From positions 52,052 to 116,051 of the forward strand of contig CAYRGG010000004.1 in the NCBI GenBank assembly GCA_964423745.1: a DNA stretch of 64,000 nucleotides, in the 5' to 3' direction. Below, in pieces: positions 9,704 through 18,585 of this stretch (the stretch's first letter is position 1; each line of letters starts with the position of its first letter). The stretch comes from CAYRGG01 sp964423745 (GTDB lineage: Bacteria; Pseudomonadota; Gammaproteobacteria; Competibacterales; Competibacteraceae). The translations under genes were made by a program, and so were the position numbers. The notes below the pieces were generated by a model. It was not told the origin of the DNA. It made no database searches and saw only the letters and a program-made list of their open reading frames with translations.

Positions 9704-10204
9704 TCAACCGACGACTTCATCATCCAACAACGACGGACGTTTGGGCGCTCCCGTCATCATGCGCGAGAAGGTGTTGCTCATATTCGCTTTTTCAAGACTG
9801 CGGCCAATGCTCCAGGTGGCCACAACACCGCCCCAAGCCGCCCAGAACTCACCGGGCAGTTGAAACGCCTGCATGGCGTCCGCCCCGAACAGTTGCCCAA
9901 AAAAGGGCGCGATGACATAGTTAATACCGATCATGATAAGACCACCGTAGACCACCGTTGGGCGGGCCCGTTTGGTATAGTTGTCCCCTTGGGTGAGCTC
10001 GGCAACCAATACCCGTTCACGGGCTTCTAAGTTTTTACGGACCGTTTGCTCCACTTGTGCTTGACGCTGTTGAAGCAGTCTCCGCAACTCTAACTTAAAG
10101 GTTTGTTTTTCTTCGCCGCTTAAGTGAAAGCGATCCACCGTCTCACCCACTTTGTCGACAAGCTCGCCAACACCACCTGTAAATAACTGAGTAAACCAGC
10201 TCAT
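9704..10204 (-). CDS. Holin-like protein (3TM, gene-transfer-agent/phage type)
   Basis: A 166-residue protein. A charged helical N-terminal half ('SGEEKQTFKLELRRLLQQRQAQVEQTV') is followed by 'RARPTVVYGGLIMIGINYV' and a second hydrophobic segment 'FWAAWGGVVATWSIGRSLEK'. This layout matches the 3TM holin family found in phages and gene transfer agents. Holins permeabilise the inner membrane so that an amidase can reach peptidoglycan. The amidase gene follows 10 bases downstream, so the two form a lysis cassette. No capsid, terminase or tail genes are in the window. Confidence 0.75.
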   Translation of the reverse strand: MSWFTQLFTGGVGELVDKVGETVDRFHLSGEEKQTFKLELRRLLQQRQAQVEQTVRKNLEARERVLVAELTQGDNYTKRARPTVVYGGLIMIGINYVIAPFFGQLFGADAMQAFQLPGEFWAAWGGVVATWSIGRSLEKANMSNTFSRMMTGAPKRPSLLDDEVVG

Positions 10205-11086
10205 GGTTATGGTCTCCTTAAATTGTTTATCAAATTAATGGATAAAGTTATTTCGGTTAGTATTACGTTTGGCTTGGCCTTGAAACATCCTACTAAGGTC
10301 GCTATTGCGTCACGACCGAAGTAGCGGTTGTAAATACTGTTTCTAAGCCGTGATCACCCTTAATACCTATAACGATGATATTTTTTAACCATAGGGATAC
10401 AGAATTATGTCTTTTGAATCAAAGTAATTTTTCACATTTTTTTTGTGAAAAAAGACCTAAATTCTCAAACGTATTCGGTCTAGGTGGTTAGGATAGGTTT
10501 AGGGTGTTTCTGTTGGATTTCTGAATTGCAGCTTTTTTTGTTTCATTTGTTTCTAACGTTCGTTGTTAGAACTGGTTTTTTTATTTTCTATGCACAAGGT
10601 TAAAACCACCGGCTTTAGCCGGTCAGCTTTAGCACCGATCTTTTGACGATGCTTAGTTTTGCAACACAAGCCGGATTGGCGAAATCTTGAGCGCGGGGCG
10701 CATACCGGGTGGACTTTCAGTCCTCTGCGACCCGCGCGAACCCACCTACTTGAGTAGGTGGTTGTTCAGTTATCTACAAGATACAAGGTAGTTAGAACTG
10801 ACTTTGGCAATGGTGACGGGTAGCGGAAAGTAGCGCCGAGATTATCGTGTCCCGTAGAAAGAGACCATAGGCGTAGAAAAGTTGGAGATGGTGGGAAGGT
10901 ATTGAAAAGGTGATTGAGGGTTGTCAAAAGGGACAGACCTTAAAACCTGAACCTTCCCTGGTTATTTATAGGTCAGTCCTAGACAGCCGTTGGCAAGTCT
11001 ACTGGTACCTGTTCACAGCCGTCCTTTAATATGAGCAGCCATAGTCCTAAAATAGACTGGCTATATAACTGAATCTTGGGGTTTTG
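10205..11086. other. Long intergenic region without a convincing gene
   Basis: About 880 bases between the holin start and the end of the phosphodiesterase-like gene. The first ~390 bases are AT-rich and probably hold the promoter of the lysis genes. The middle contains the hairpin-bounded element described separately. The last 300 bases show no ORF with protein-like composition. Confidence 0.55.
10597..10770. mobile_element. Hairpin-bounded element resembling an IS200/IS605 remnant or MITE
   Basis: The left side has a perfect hairpin (ACCGGC-TTTA-GCCGGT, 10608-10623) and the right side a second one (CCACCTAC-TTGA-GTAGGTGG, 10742-10761). Between them is a structured, GC-rich 120-base core with no ORF. 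Subterminal hairpins without terminal inverted repeats are typical of IS200/IS605 ends and their palindrome-associated derivatives. No TnpA or TnpB coding sequence is present. The boundaries are approximate. Confidence 0.35.
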
Positions 11087-12403
11087 TTAATAGCCCTTAC
11101 AGTTGGCGTAAAAGGTGACGGTTCCGGGCCAGTCGGTAAAGACGCCTAAAATACCCACCTCTTTAGCCAACACATCCAAAAGCTCATAAACATCCCCATC
11201 GTTGTCAATGGCGTCTGTAATGGATTGATAATAAAAGCCGCCGCCGTCTTGTAGTAAACCAGAACGCTCCAAGGTCCAAGTAATGATGTCAAGACCCGCA
11301 GCTTTAGCGGCGATGGCGTACTCCGAGGGCACGATTTGGTTATCCTCATCAAGGGTCACCAATACCCAGGTAGGGGGGGCAATGATTTTTACCCCATCGT
11401 GGACCAGTTCTTCCATGGTGGGGGACAACGCGCTGGGGTTGTTGGGATCAAAGTCGGGATCGCTACCGTAGCGGCCGTCCAGATAGACCGCTTGTTCGCC
11501 AAAGGCTGGTTCATTTTCGATCCAATACAACACATCGTCGAGATTAAAGGATTGCGCCCAAACATCTTCCGGTGGAACCCCTGCTGCCTGGTACTCATCG
11601 ATGAGCTGTTGCGCATAATCCTCTTGAGTGTAGTCCCCTTCATAGGGCATCTCCACCTGCGGGGATTTAAGCTCGGGGGTGAATTTCTTACCTAAATTTT
11701 GAAAAAGCTCAATGCTCTCGGCGTGACTGAGCACTGTACCGCAGCTTGAGTACAGGTCGGTGCGCCAGTTTGCCGTACCATCCAGGTATTCCTCCACCGT
11801 GGTGGCCATGGGGTTGCTGGCGTCCATCTTGCCACACAGACTCTTGAATTCCTCTAGGGTGATATCGCTGGCACAGCATTGGGCCGAGGCGGGTTTGACC
11901 AATTCGCCGGTTTCAGGGTCAAATTCGGCAGGAGTAAAGGGCTCGGTGCATTTCGCCGCCAGTTCAGGAATGGCTAGGATATTGGTGGTGGTATGAAGAT
12001 CGCATTGGGCGTGACGGCACACCAGTTCCCGGTCTTTGGTGAAAGTGACGTCGCATTCTAGGATACCCGCACCCATCCGGGCAGCAGCTTCGTAGGATTC
12101 TTTGGTGTGCTCGGGAAACTGCAAAGGCGCACCCCGGTGGCCGATGGAAAAGTCCGTGGCTTTAAATTCGTTGATGCCAGCGGCGCAAGCCTGCAGTTCC
12201 TTCTTGAGTGGGCTGTCGTCCATATCGTCCACCAGGAAGTAAGGCCGTGGACCCACTTGTACGCTCGGGGTCCATCGGTAAGCATGTTTTAGCAGATCAC
12301 CGGTGTCGGATGTAGGGTCTTTGGCATAGGCCATCATGGCCAGAGGCAGTAAACCAGTTAGGGTAAGCGCAATGGTAAGTAGGGTTTTTGTTAGTAGACG
12401 CAT
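11087..12403 (-). CDS. Secreted glycerophosphodiester phosphodiesterase-like protein
   Basis: A 438-residue protein. The first ~27 residues are a signal peptide (MRLLTK, hydrophobic core, cleavage near 'AYA-KD'). The GDPD core begins with 'IGHRGAPLQFPEHTKESY' and 'GAGILECDVTFTKD..LVCRHA', which supplies the two catalytic His and the metal-binding Glu/Asp. The protein is longer than simple GDPD enzymes and has a Cys-containing insertion ('ECDVT...CDLHTT...AAKC...SAQCC', about 165-230). It probably hydrolyses glycerophosphodiesters in the periplasm. The ATG at 12403 gives the signal peptide; the open frame runs on to 12451. Confidence 0.84.
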   Translation of the reverse strand: MRLLTKTLLTIALTLTGLLPLAMMAYAKDPTSDTGDLLKHAYRWTPSVQVGPRPYFLVDDMDDSPLKKELQACAAGINEFKATDFSIGHRGAPLQFPEHTKESYEAAARMGAGILECDVTFTKDRELVCRHAQCDLHTTTNILAIPELAAKCTEPFTPAEFDPETGELVKPASAQCCASDITLEEFKSLCGKMDASNPMATTVEEYLDGTANWRTDLYSSCGTVLSHAESIELFQNLGKKFTPELKSPQVEMPYEGDYTQEDYAQQLIDEYQAAGVPPEDVWAQSFNLDDVLYWIENEPAFGEQAVYLDGRYGSDPDFDPNNPSALSPTMEELVHDGVKIIAPPTWVLVTLDEDNQIVPSEYAIAAKAAGLDIITWTLERSGLLQDGGGFYYQSITDAIDNDGDVYELLDVLAKEVGILGVFTDWPGTVTFYANCKGY

Positions 12404-12780
12404 AAGCTTTTCAGATCCCACAAGATAGGTAATGGTTAGAGTGGGGGTCACAGGTTAGGCAAGACCCAAAAAGAAAATACGTGGCCATTATGTCAGTTTA
12501 ATGGCATGTTTGTGACACTTCATGGAACTGGGTTTTGAGGGAATACCAACAAAACTAAAGTAGGACTATTGCTGCTCGTTCCAGAGGACATCGTGAATAC
12601 GTGCCTTACAGGCTTGACTGCGGCCATTCAGGCCCTGAGGACACCTCATTTTACGAGCTACGCTAGTCCTGCTTGTGCGTAGCTTGTGGGTAAGTCCTAC
12701 AAGTTTTATTGTCTTAGTTACAAAGAATTGCAACTGCTGTAATATAAGGTGCTATACAACGCTGACTGAAGGTATGTTGA
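12404..12780. other. Intergenic region containing a short inverted-repeat-bounded element
   Basis: No gene is seen. It should hold the promoters of the divergent phosphodiesterase-like and small antitoxin-like genes. Much of it is occupied by the candidate repeat at 12560-12700. Confidence 0.5.
12560..12700. repeat. Candidate dispersed repeat with 8-bp terminal inverted repeats
   Basis: The element begins GTAGGACT (12560-12567) and ends AGTCCTAC (12693-12700), an exact inverted pair. The inside carries 'TTGCTGCTCGTTCCAGAGG' and 'GGCTTGACTGCGGCCATTCA'. From memory, similar blocks recur between genes in several gammaproteobacteria. That recollection has not been checked. It has no ORF and could be a MITE or an intergenic repeat unit. 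Confidence 0.35.
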
Positions 12781-13014
<234 letters not shown>

Positions 13015-13025
13015 ACGGATAATTA

Positions 13026-13952
13026 ATGGAAGAAGACAACAAGGCCCCGCCATTCCTACTTGTAATTGCTGGACCCAACGGGTCTGGTAAAACAACTATC
13101 ACCAACGCCCTCAGAGCAAAAGGTTATGATCTTGGGGAATACATCAACCCTGATGACATAACTCAAGGGTTGTTGGCAGATAATCCTTCTCCGTCAACCC
13201 AAGATATTTTCGATGCTAATCGAAAGGCACAAGGAATCTCTGAGCAACGGCGACAAGCTGCCTTAGCGGAAGGCCACTCATTGTCATTTGAGACAGTTAT
13301 GTCACATCCCAGTAAGCTCGACTTTATGCGCGAAGCTAAAGGCAAGGGCTATAATGTGTCGTTTTTCTTTGTCGGTACCGATGATCCAACTATTAACCTT
13401 GGCCGTGTCGCCCAGCGTGTTCAGGATGGCGGCCATAATGTGCCAGCCGAAAGGATTTTATCCCGTTATGAGCGTGTTATGGGATTACTCCCCGACGCTG
13501 TAAAAATATCAAACTATGCGAGAATCTATGACAACTCCCGTTTTGATGATCCACTACGTTTGACAGCGGCGATTCAAGATGGGAAAACGATTAATGCACT
13601 AGACGACCCGCCACACTGGCTAAGAGAACATTTGCTGAACAAGCTAGACCTCGAAGGTTATGTTTTGGAAGAGGGTCCTTTTAAGGAGAAAGCGGACGAC
13701 TTTAAAAATCTATCCACCGATGAACTGAGACAGAAGTATAAGGATGATAAGGCGGTCATAAATGCAGTAGTTATTCGTGAACTCTCAGCAAAATTTGCTT
13801 CCCAGCACTTTACAAATCAAATCGATTGCCGACGATTTATAGAAGCTGCGAGTCATCGTCTAGCGTATAACATAGAGCACGGCAGAGAGAATAAAGCCCC
13901 GTTACTGAAAGATACTCTACAAGAAGAAGAACCAGAACAAGGCGAAGATTAA
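13026..13952 (+). CDS. Zeta-toxin-like P-loop kinase
   Basis: A 308-residue protein starting 'PPFLLVIAGPNGSGKTTITNAL', a clear Walker A motif near residue 15. 'EYINPDDIT' follows, as in zeta toxins and related kinases, then 'HSLSFETVMSHPSK', the conserved block around the substrate-binding Asp/Glu in this family, and 'DNS' after the central sheet. Zeta toxins phosphorylate UDP-N-acetylglucosamine and block wall synthesis; related stand-alone kinases may have other targets. The C-terminal 110 residues are helical and acidic with no recognised domain. It is coupled to the upstream small gene. Confidence 0.75.
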   Translation: MEEDNKAPPFLLVIAGPNGSGKTTITNALRAKGYDLGEYINPDDITQGLLADNPSPSTQDIFDANRKAQGISEQRRQAALAEGHSLSFETVMSHPSKLDFMREAKGKGYNVSFFFVGTDDPTINLGRVAQRVQDGGHNVPAERILSRYERVMGLLPDAVKISNYARIYDNSRFDDPLRLTAAIQDGKTINALDDPPHWLREHLLNKLDLEGYVLEEGPFKEKADDFKNLSTDELRQKYKDDKAVINAVVIRELSAKFASQHFTNQIDCRRFIEAASHRLAYNIEHGRENKAPLLKDTLQEEEPEQGED

Positions 13953-14099
13953 AATCTTTTTAACGATTTCACCACGAGTTGTCGTGAACACCCTTTAAGC
14001 TGATTTATCCTTTAAGTGTCAAGCGCCGATAGTATTTGTTTGACTACTTCGCCTATTCATGATCCCCATAGCTCTTCATACTGAACCTAGCAACACAAG

Positions 14100-15281
14100 T
14101 TATAGCGCAATACCTAGCCAGCGGGCGACCAATGGGATCGTCCAACCTTGCAACAACAACGAGGCAATGACGACTACAAAGACGACATTGAAAAAACTCT
14201 CGGTCGTCGGCCCGGGGCTGATTACCGGTATAATGGCTAGAAAGATAGGTACTGCGCCGCGCAGCCCAACCCAACCAATATAGCCGATCTCGCGCAGCGA
14301 AAACCCAAACGGTGCTGAGCACAATACGACCGCTAGTGGCCGCGCGGCGAACATCAACACTGCAGCTATTATCAGTGCCGGCACCAACGTTGCGCCAAGG
14401 TGGCGCGGCGTCACCAGCAAGCCTAGCATCAGAAACATTACGATTTGGCTCAACCAAGCGAGCGCCTCGTGGAAATTAATGATCCGTTCCGCAGGGTAGT
14501 TGACGTAACTCCGTAGTACGATGCCACATAGATAGAGCGCTAGAAAGCCGCTACCACCAGCAAGCTGGGTGGCAGCAAACAGCGCCAACGCACCAGCCAG
14601 AGCGAAAGGTGGATAAAGTCCTGTCGGCAACGGAATTCGGTCAATTGACCAGGCCAAAATGCGACCACCAGCAAGTCCTGCTACGGCACCGACGCCGAAT
14701 TGCAAGCCGAGTCTTGGCAACAGCCCTGGTGCTAGTGACCAGGAAAATGCAATACCTTGATCGACAAGGGAAACGAAAGCGATAGTCAGAAAAATGGCCA
14801 TCGGATCGTTGAGCCCTGACTCAACCAGAATGGTTTCACGTACCCGTCCTTTAAGCAAAATACCTCGCTGTTGCAAAAGTAAAAATGTTGCTGCGGCGTC
14901 GGTTGAGCCAACCACCGCGCCCAACAGCAGTCCTTGGGTCAAAGACCAATTGAACACCCAAGCCGCCACTATACCTATGCCCGTAGCAGTGAGCACCACA
15001 CCGAGCGTTGCCAGCACCAGCGCTGGTGCGGCGGCCTTGCGGATATCCGTCTTGGGAGTGTCGAGTCCGCCGGAGAACAGGATCAGGGCAAGGGCAATGC
15101 TGCCAAGTTCATAGGCGAGCGTAAAATCATCGAACAGCACACCGCCGGGGCCGTTCTCCCCCATCAGCATGCCGACAGCCAAAAATATTAACAACAACGG
15201 AGTACCTACGCGGGTAGAAAGAGGCGTTAGCAAAATGCTCGCGAACACCAGCGCGGCTCCAAGCAGCAAGTAAACCGTCAT
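14100..15281 (-). CDS. NhaP-type K+(Na+)/H+ antiporter, short form
   Basis: About 393 residues with some 12 membrane helices of the CPA1 family. The N-terminal 'LLLIFLAVGMLMGENGPGG', 'ALILFSGGLDTP' and the ion-site motif 'GAVVGSTDAAATFLLL' followed by 'ESGLNDPMAIFL' identify an NhaP2/CvrA-like exchanger. The protein ends directly after the last helix ('LLLQGWTIPLVARWLG'), so the cytosolic TrkA-C and CorC-like tail of full NhaP2 (about 570 residues) is absent. The start ATG at 15281 has AGGATGA upstream. The gene appears more G+C-rich than the flanking DNA, and a transposase fragment lies at its 5' side, which suggests transfer. Confidence 0.85.
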   Translation of the reverse strand: MTVYLLLGAALVFASILLTPLSTRVGTPLLLIFLAVGMLMGENGPGGVLFDDFTLAYELGSIALALILFSGGLDTPKTDIRKAAAPALVLATLGVVLTATGIGIVAAWVFNWSLTQGLLLGAVVGSTDAAATFLLLQQRGILLKGRVRETILVESGLNDPMAIFLTIAFVSLVDQGIAFSWSLAPGLLPRLGLQFGVGAVAGLAGGRILAWSIDRIPLPTGLYPPFALAGALALFAATQLAGGSGFLALYLCGIVLRSYVNYPAERIINFHEALAWLSQIVMFLMLGLLVTPRHLGATLVPALIIAAVLMFAARPLAVVLCSAPFGFSLREIGYIGWVGLRGAVPIFLAIIPVISPGPTTESFFNVVFVVVIASLLLQGWTIPLVARWLGIAL

Positions 15282-15724
15282 TCGTCGATCATCCTGAGGT
15301 GCGGCGGCCACTCGGACCACCCAGTCGCTAAACTAACCGACAGGGTAACTGTTTCGGTAGACTTCAAGGTTGAATTTGATGCAGTAGGTAAGATCCGACA
15401 TGAAAGCCTGCTTGAGCTCCTTGATGAGAACAAGAGAATACAAAACGCGATCATAGCTTTCCTTCTGGTAGCACAAATTAACTTTCTGCTGACGAATCAG
15501 TTCCCAGTGAATCGGCCACGTTAAAATGCGTTTTGAGCTGAGAATAGACGCAAGCCAAGCGCTTTTCGACGTGCCAGTGGATCATTACACCCCTGTTGTT
15601 TCATCAATTATTACCTAAAGAGGTAAGCTTGTATTAGCGGAGACAACGAAGGTGGGAAGCAAGATAATATAGCTAAATCTAATTTGGTACTCTATGACAG
15701 CTTCGCTGTAATTGAGCCAACTAC
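15282..15724. other. Intergenic region with transposase debris
   Basis: There is no intact gene between the antiporter start and the SnoaL-like gene. About 250 bases of it (15333-15585) are a decayed, frame-broken coding fragment on the minus strand, described separately. The rest (15586-15724) is AT-rich. Confidence 0.55.
15333..15585 (-). pseudogene. Degenerate Tn3-family transposase fragment (broken frame)
   Basis: Two overlapping minus-strand frames read as protein. The first, from ATG 15585 to a stop at 15478, contains 'MIHWHVEKRLACVYSQLKT', close to a block of the Tn3-family TnpA catalytic region ('..YSQLK'). The second, ending at the stop at 15333, contains 'ILTWPIHWELIRQQ', like the later 'RPI.WDLI.QQ' block of TnpA. 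In an intact protein these blocks are far apart, so an internal deletion and a frameshift are implied. Downstream residues of the second frame are not recognised. The assignment rests on these two short motifs. Confidence 0.42.
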
Positions 15725-16162
15725 TTAGGCACCGATAGAAAGCAGTTCAAAGATATCGGCACGAGAGCCCTGTAAGATACCTAGGGCATCCCAGTTGTCC
15801 CAGGACTCCACAATCTTTCCTTCATTCACACGCTGAATACTAATGCCTGTTAGGGTAATGACTTCACGAGGTGACGCCATACCCATGATTTCCCGCTGAT
15901 CCGTGGTGCGGGCTGTCCAGCGGCTTGCCACCTGTTCCCCTTCCGCAATCTGATCCGCGATGGTGAAGCGAGTCTCGGGAAAGGCGAATTGAAACACCGC
16001 AACAAAGTGTTTAAAACGCTCCACACCGTGAATAACATCCGTGGTCGCTGCGATGTGTCCCATATAATCAGAGGCATAAAGCTCATCGATAGCAGCAAGA
16101 TTGCGCTGGTTCCAGATTTCTTCGAAACTACGACGAGCCAAGAGTTTGTTTGCTTGTGTCAT
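15725..16162 (-). CDS. SnoaL-like / ester cyclase-family protein
   Basis: A 145-residue single-domain protein of the NTF2-like cone fold: 'FEEIWNQRNLAAIDELYASDY', 'GVERFKHFVAVFQFAFPETRFTI' and 'GISIQRVNEGKIVESWDNWDALGIL' are typical SnoaL-polyketide-cyclase-like signatures. Members range from polyketide cyclases to ester-modifying or binding proteins; most bacterial copies have no assigned substrate. It is divergent from the acetyl-CoA hydrolase gene, with about 120 bases between the two starts. Confidence 0.78.
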   Translation of the reverse strand: MTQANKLLARRSFEEIWNQRNLAAIDELYASDYMGHIAATTDVIHGVERFKHFVAVFQFAFPETRFTIADQIAEGEQVASRWTARTTDQREIMGMASPREVITLTGISIQRVNEGKIVESWDNWDALGILQGSRADIFELLSIGA

Positions 16163-16206
16163 GACATGGATTACTTTAAGGGGATAATATAAGCGGTTTT
16201 ATTTCA

Positions 16207-16236
16207 TTAGCGACAGTTTAGTTAGCGACAGTTTAG
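16207..16236. repeat. Tandem 15-bp repeat in a divergent promoter region
   Basis: TTAGCGACAGTTTAG occurs twice in immediate succession (16207-16221 and 16222-16236), between the divergent SnoaL-like and acetyl-CoA hydrolase genes. Tandem copies in such a place could bind a regulator; no regulator gene is adjacent. Confidence 0.6.
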
Positions 16237-16281
16237 CCATTACATCAGCTTCATGCTAGGGGACATTTCTGGGAAGACGCC

Positions 16282-18480
16282 ATGCAAAAACCTATTTTTT
16301 ATCAAAGCATAGACGCCTGTGTGGATGCCGTTATCGAACAGGTTGGTAAACGCATTGTAATGGCAATACCGCTTGGCATCGGCAAACCGAATCTGCTAGT
16401 TAATGGTTTTTTTAAAAAAGCCAAAGAAAATCCTACTATTCACCTTAAAATCGTAACCGCTTTGACGTTAGAAAAACCCCAGGGCTCCAGTGAATTAGAG
16501 CAACGTTTTTTAGGGCCCTTTGTGGAGCGGGTGTTTGGCGATTATCCCGATTTAGATTATGCCCTCGCGATTCGCAATGATGAACTGCCGGCTAATATTG
16601 AAGTGGCTGAATTTTTTTTCAAGCCAGGGGGTTTTTTAAATATTCCTGCTTCACAACAAAACTACATTAGCAGTAACTATACCCATGTGGTGCGGGATTT
16701 AATGGGCCAAGGGGTAAACATCATTGCCCAAATGGTGGCAAAAAAAACTATCGAGGGACAGACCTATTACAGTTTGGGCAGTAACCCCGACCTCACCCTT
16801 GACCTGCTACCGTTGTTGGCGGAAGCAAAAAACCAAGGGCGTACAACCATGGCCATTGCACAGGTCAATAATCGTATGCCCTTTATGTATCACGATGCCA
16901 TGCTGGACCCAGCACAATTCGATAGGGTTATCGATGATCCCGCTGACGATTTTAGCTTATTCGGTCCCCCCAATTTACCAGTGCAAACCGTTGATTACAA
17001 ATTGGGTTTAAACGCCAGCGCCTTGATTAAAGACGGCGGTACTTTACAGATTGGCATCGGTTCCTTAGGGGATGCCATCGTGTATGCCAGCAAAATACGC
17101 CACGAAAACAATGCGCTTTACAAAAAACTGCTGGCTGACAGTGGTATATCAACGCACTTTGCTGAGGTCATTGCAGACATCGGTGACACTGATCCGTTCA
17201 TAAAAGGTCTCTATGGGGCTACAGAAATGTTTGTCAGTGGCTTTTGGCATCTCTATGAGAGCGGTATCTTAAAGCGGCGGGTTTATGACCATGCCTCTAT
17301 TCAGCGTCTTTTAAACCAGAACAAAATCACTGAAACCGTTACTCCTGAAACCGTTACAACCCTGTTAGAGCACAATGTCATTCAAACACAGCTCATGCAA
17401 AGGGATTTCGACCTGTTGCAACACCTTGGTATTTTTAAAGATTCATTAACCTTTGAGAAAGGTGTTATCAACATTAACACCACAGCCGGTTTATCCATAA
17501 AAGCTGATTTAGCAGAATCTGAAAACCGAGAAAAAATTATCACCCATTGTTTAGGGAGCCGCCTAAAAAACAGCATCGTATTGCATGCCGGTTTTTTTCT
17601 GGGACCACAAAGTTTTTATCAAGCGTTACGCAATCTGAGCGAGGAACAACGCAAAGATTTTTTTATGACTTCTGTCAGTCGGGTTAATCAGCTCTACGGT
17701 CATGAAGAGTTAGCAAGATTACAAAGAAAACAAGCGCGTTTTTTCAATACCACCATCATGGTGACATTATTAGGGGCAGCGGTTTCCGATGGGTTAGAAA
17801 ACGGCGAAGTGATCAGTGGGGTAGGGGGGCAGTATAATTTTGTGGATATGGCCCACGCCTTATCCGATGGCCGTTCTATCTTAATGCTGCGCAGCACCCG
17901 CAAAAAAGGTGGCGTGTTGCAGTCTAACATCGTATGGAACTACGCTCATGTCACTATTCCCCGTTATCTTCGGGATATCGTTGTGACCGAGTACGGCATA
18001 GCTGATTTAAGGGGCAAATCCGATAAAGCTGTCATTGCCGCCCTGCTTAATGTTGCCGATTCACAATTTCAACAAGGTTTATTGGAGAAAGCCAAGCAAT
18101 TTAAAAAGATTCCCGCGGATTATCAAATCCCGCCGGCCTTTAGGAACAACACCAGCGAGCGGCTTGAGGCGGAAATGGCGCCTTTTAAACGTCAGGGGCT
18201 ATTTCCCGATTTCCCCTTCGGTCACGATTTCACGGAGGAGGAGATCGTGCTAGGCAAGGTTTTAAAAAACCTAAAGACCCGTTTAGGGTCTATCGGTAGT
18301 CTTATGAAAAGTCTGTTTCAAGCCATCGAGATTGGCAGCATACCAGAAACCGCCAAACCCTATCTGGCAAGGCTGGGTTTAGATAAACCTGTAAGCTGGA
18401 AAGATGAAGCCATGCAACGGCTTATCGTTGCTGAACTCATGGCGGGCGGTCATTTATCTAACGAGAAGTCCGAGGGTTAA
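16282..18480 (+). CDS. Acetyl-CoA hydrolase/transferase family protein
   Basis: A 732-residue protein of the class I CoA-transferase superfamily. The N-terminal part contains 'MAIPLGIGKPNLLVNGFF' and a middle part 'GGTLQIGIGSLGDAIVY', where the family binds CoA. 'GATEMFVSGFWHLYESGIL' and 'GVGGQYNFVDMAHALSDGRSILMLRST' are conserved in the long proteobacterial acetyl-CoA hydrolase/transferase group, as is 'VVTEYGIADLRGKSDKAVI'. It moves CoA between acyl groups or hydrolyses acyl-CoA; the acceptor cannot be told. Single gene, no operon partner. Confidence 0.82.
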   Translation: MQKPIFYQSIDACVDAVIEQVGKRIVMAIPLGIGKPNLLVNGFFKKAKENPTIHLKIVTALTLEKPQGSSELEQRFLGPFVERVFGDYPDLDYALAIRNDELPANIEVAEFFFKPGGFLNIPASQQNYISSNYTHVVRDLMGQGVNIIAQMVAKKTIEGQTYYSLGSNPDLTLDLLPLLAEAKNQGRTTMAIAQVNNRMPFMYHDAMLDPAQFDRVIDDPADDFSLFGPPNLPVQTVDYKLGLNASALIKDGGTLQIGIGSLGDAIVYASKIRHENNALYKKLLADSGISTHFAEVIADIGDTDPFIKGLYGATEMFVSGFWHLYESGILKRRVYDHASIQRLLNQNKITETVTPETVTTLLEHNVIQTQLMQRDFDLLQHLGIFKDSLTFEKGVININTTAGLSIKADLAESENREKIITHCLGSRLKNSIVLHAGFFLGPQSFYQALRNLSEEQRKDFFMTSVSRVNQLYGHEELARLQRKQARFFNTTIMVTLLGAAVSDGLENGEVISGVGGQYNFVDMAHALSDGRSILMLRSTRKKGGVLQSNIVWNYAHVTIPRYLRDIVVTEYGIADLRGKSDKAVIAALLNVADSQFQQGLLEKAKQFKKIPADYQIPPAFRNNTSERLEAEMAPFKRQGLFPDFPFGHDFTEEEIVLGKVLKNLKTRLGSIGSLMKSLFQAIEIGSIPETAKPYLARLGLDKPVSWKDEAMQRLIVAELMAGGHLSNEKSEG

Positions 18481-18585
18481 TAGCTCTGCTATGGCTGCTA
18501 TCGCTGATAAAATAATGTCTTGTTTTTAATGGATAGCTAGTCTATTTTGTGTGTATTTTATTACACACTAATAACGAGAAAAGTC

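Noticed and set aside
11336..11695. 119-codon plus-strand frame inside the phosphodiesterase-like gene
   Set aside because: It is antisense to a gene with signal peptide and GDPD motifs; its translation has no recognisable domain.
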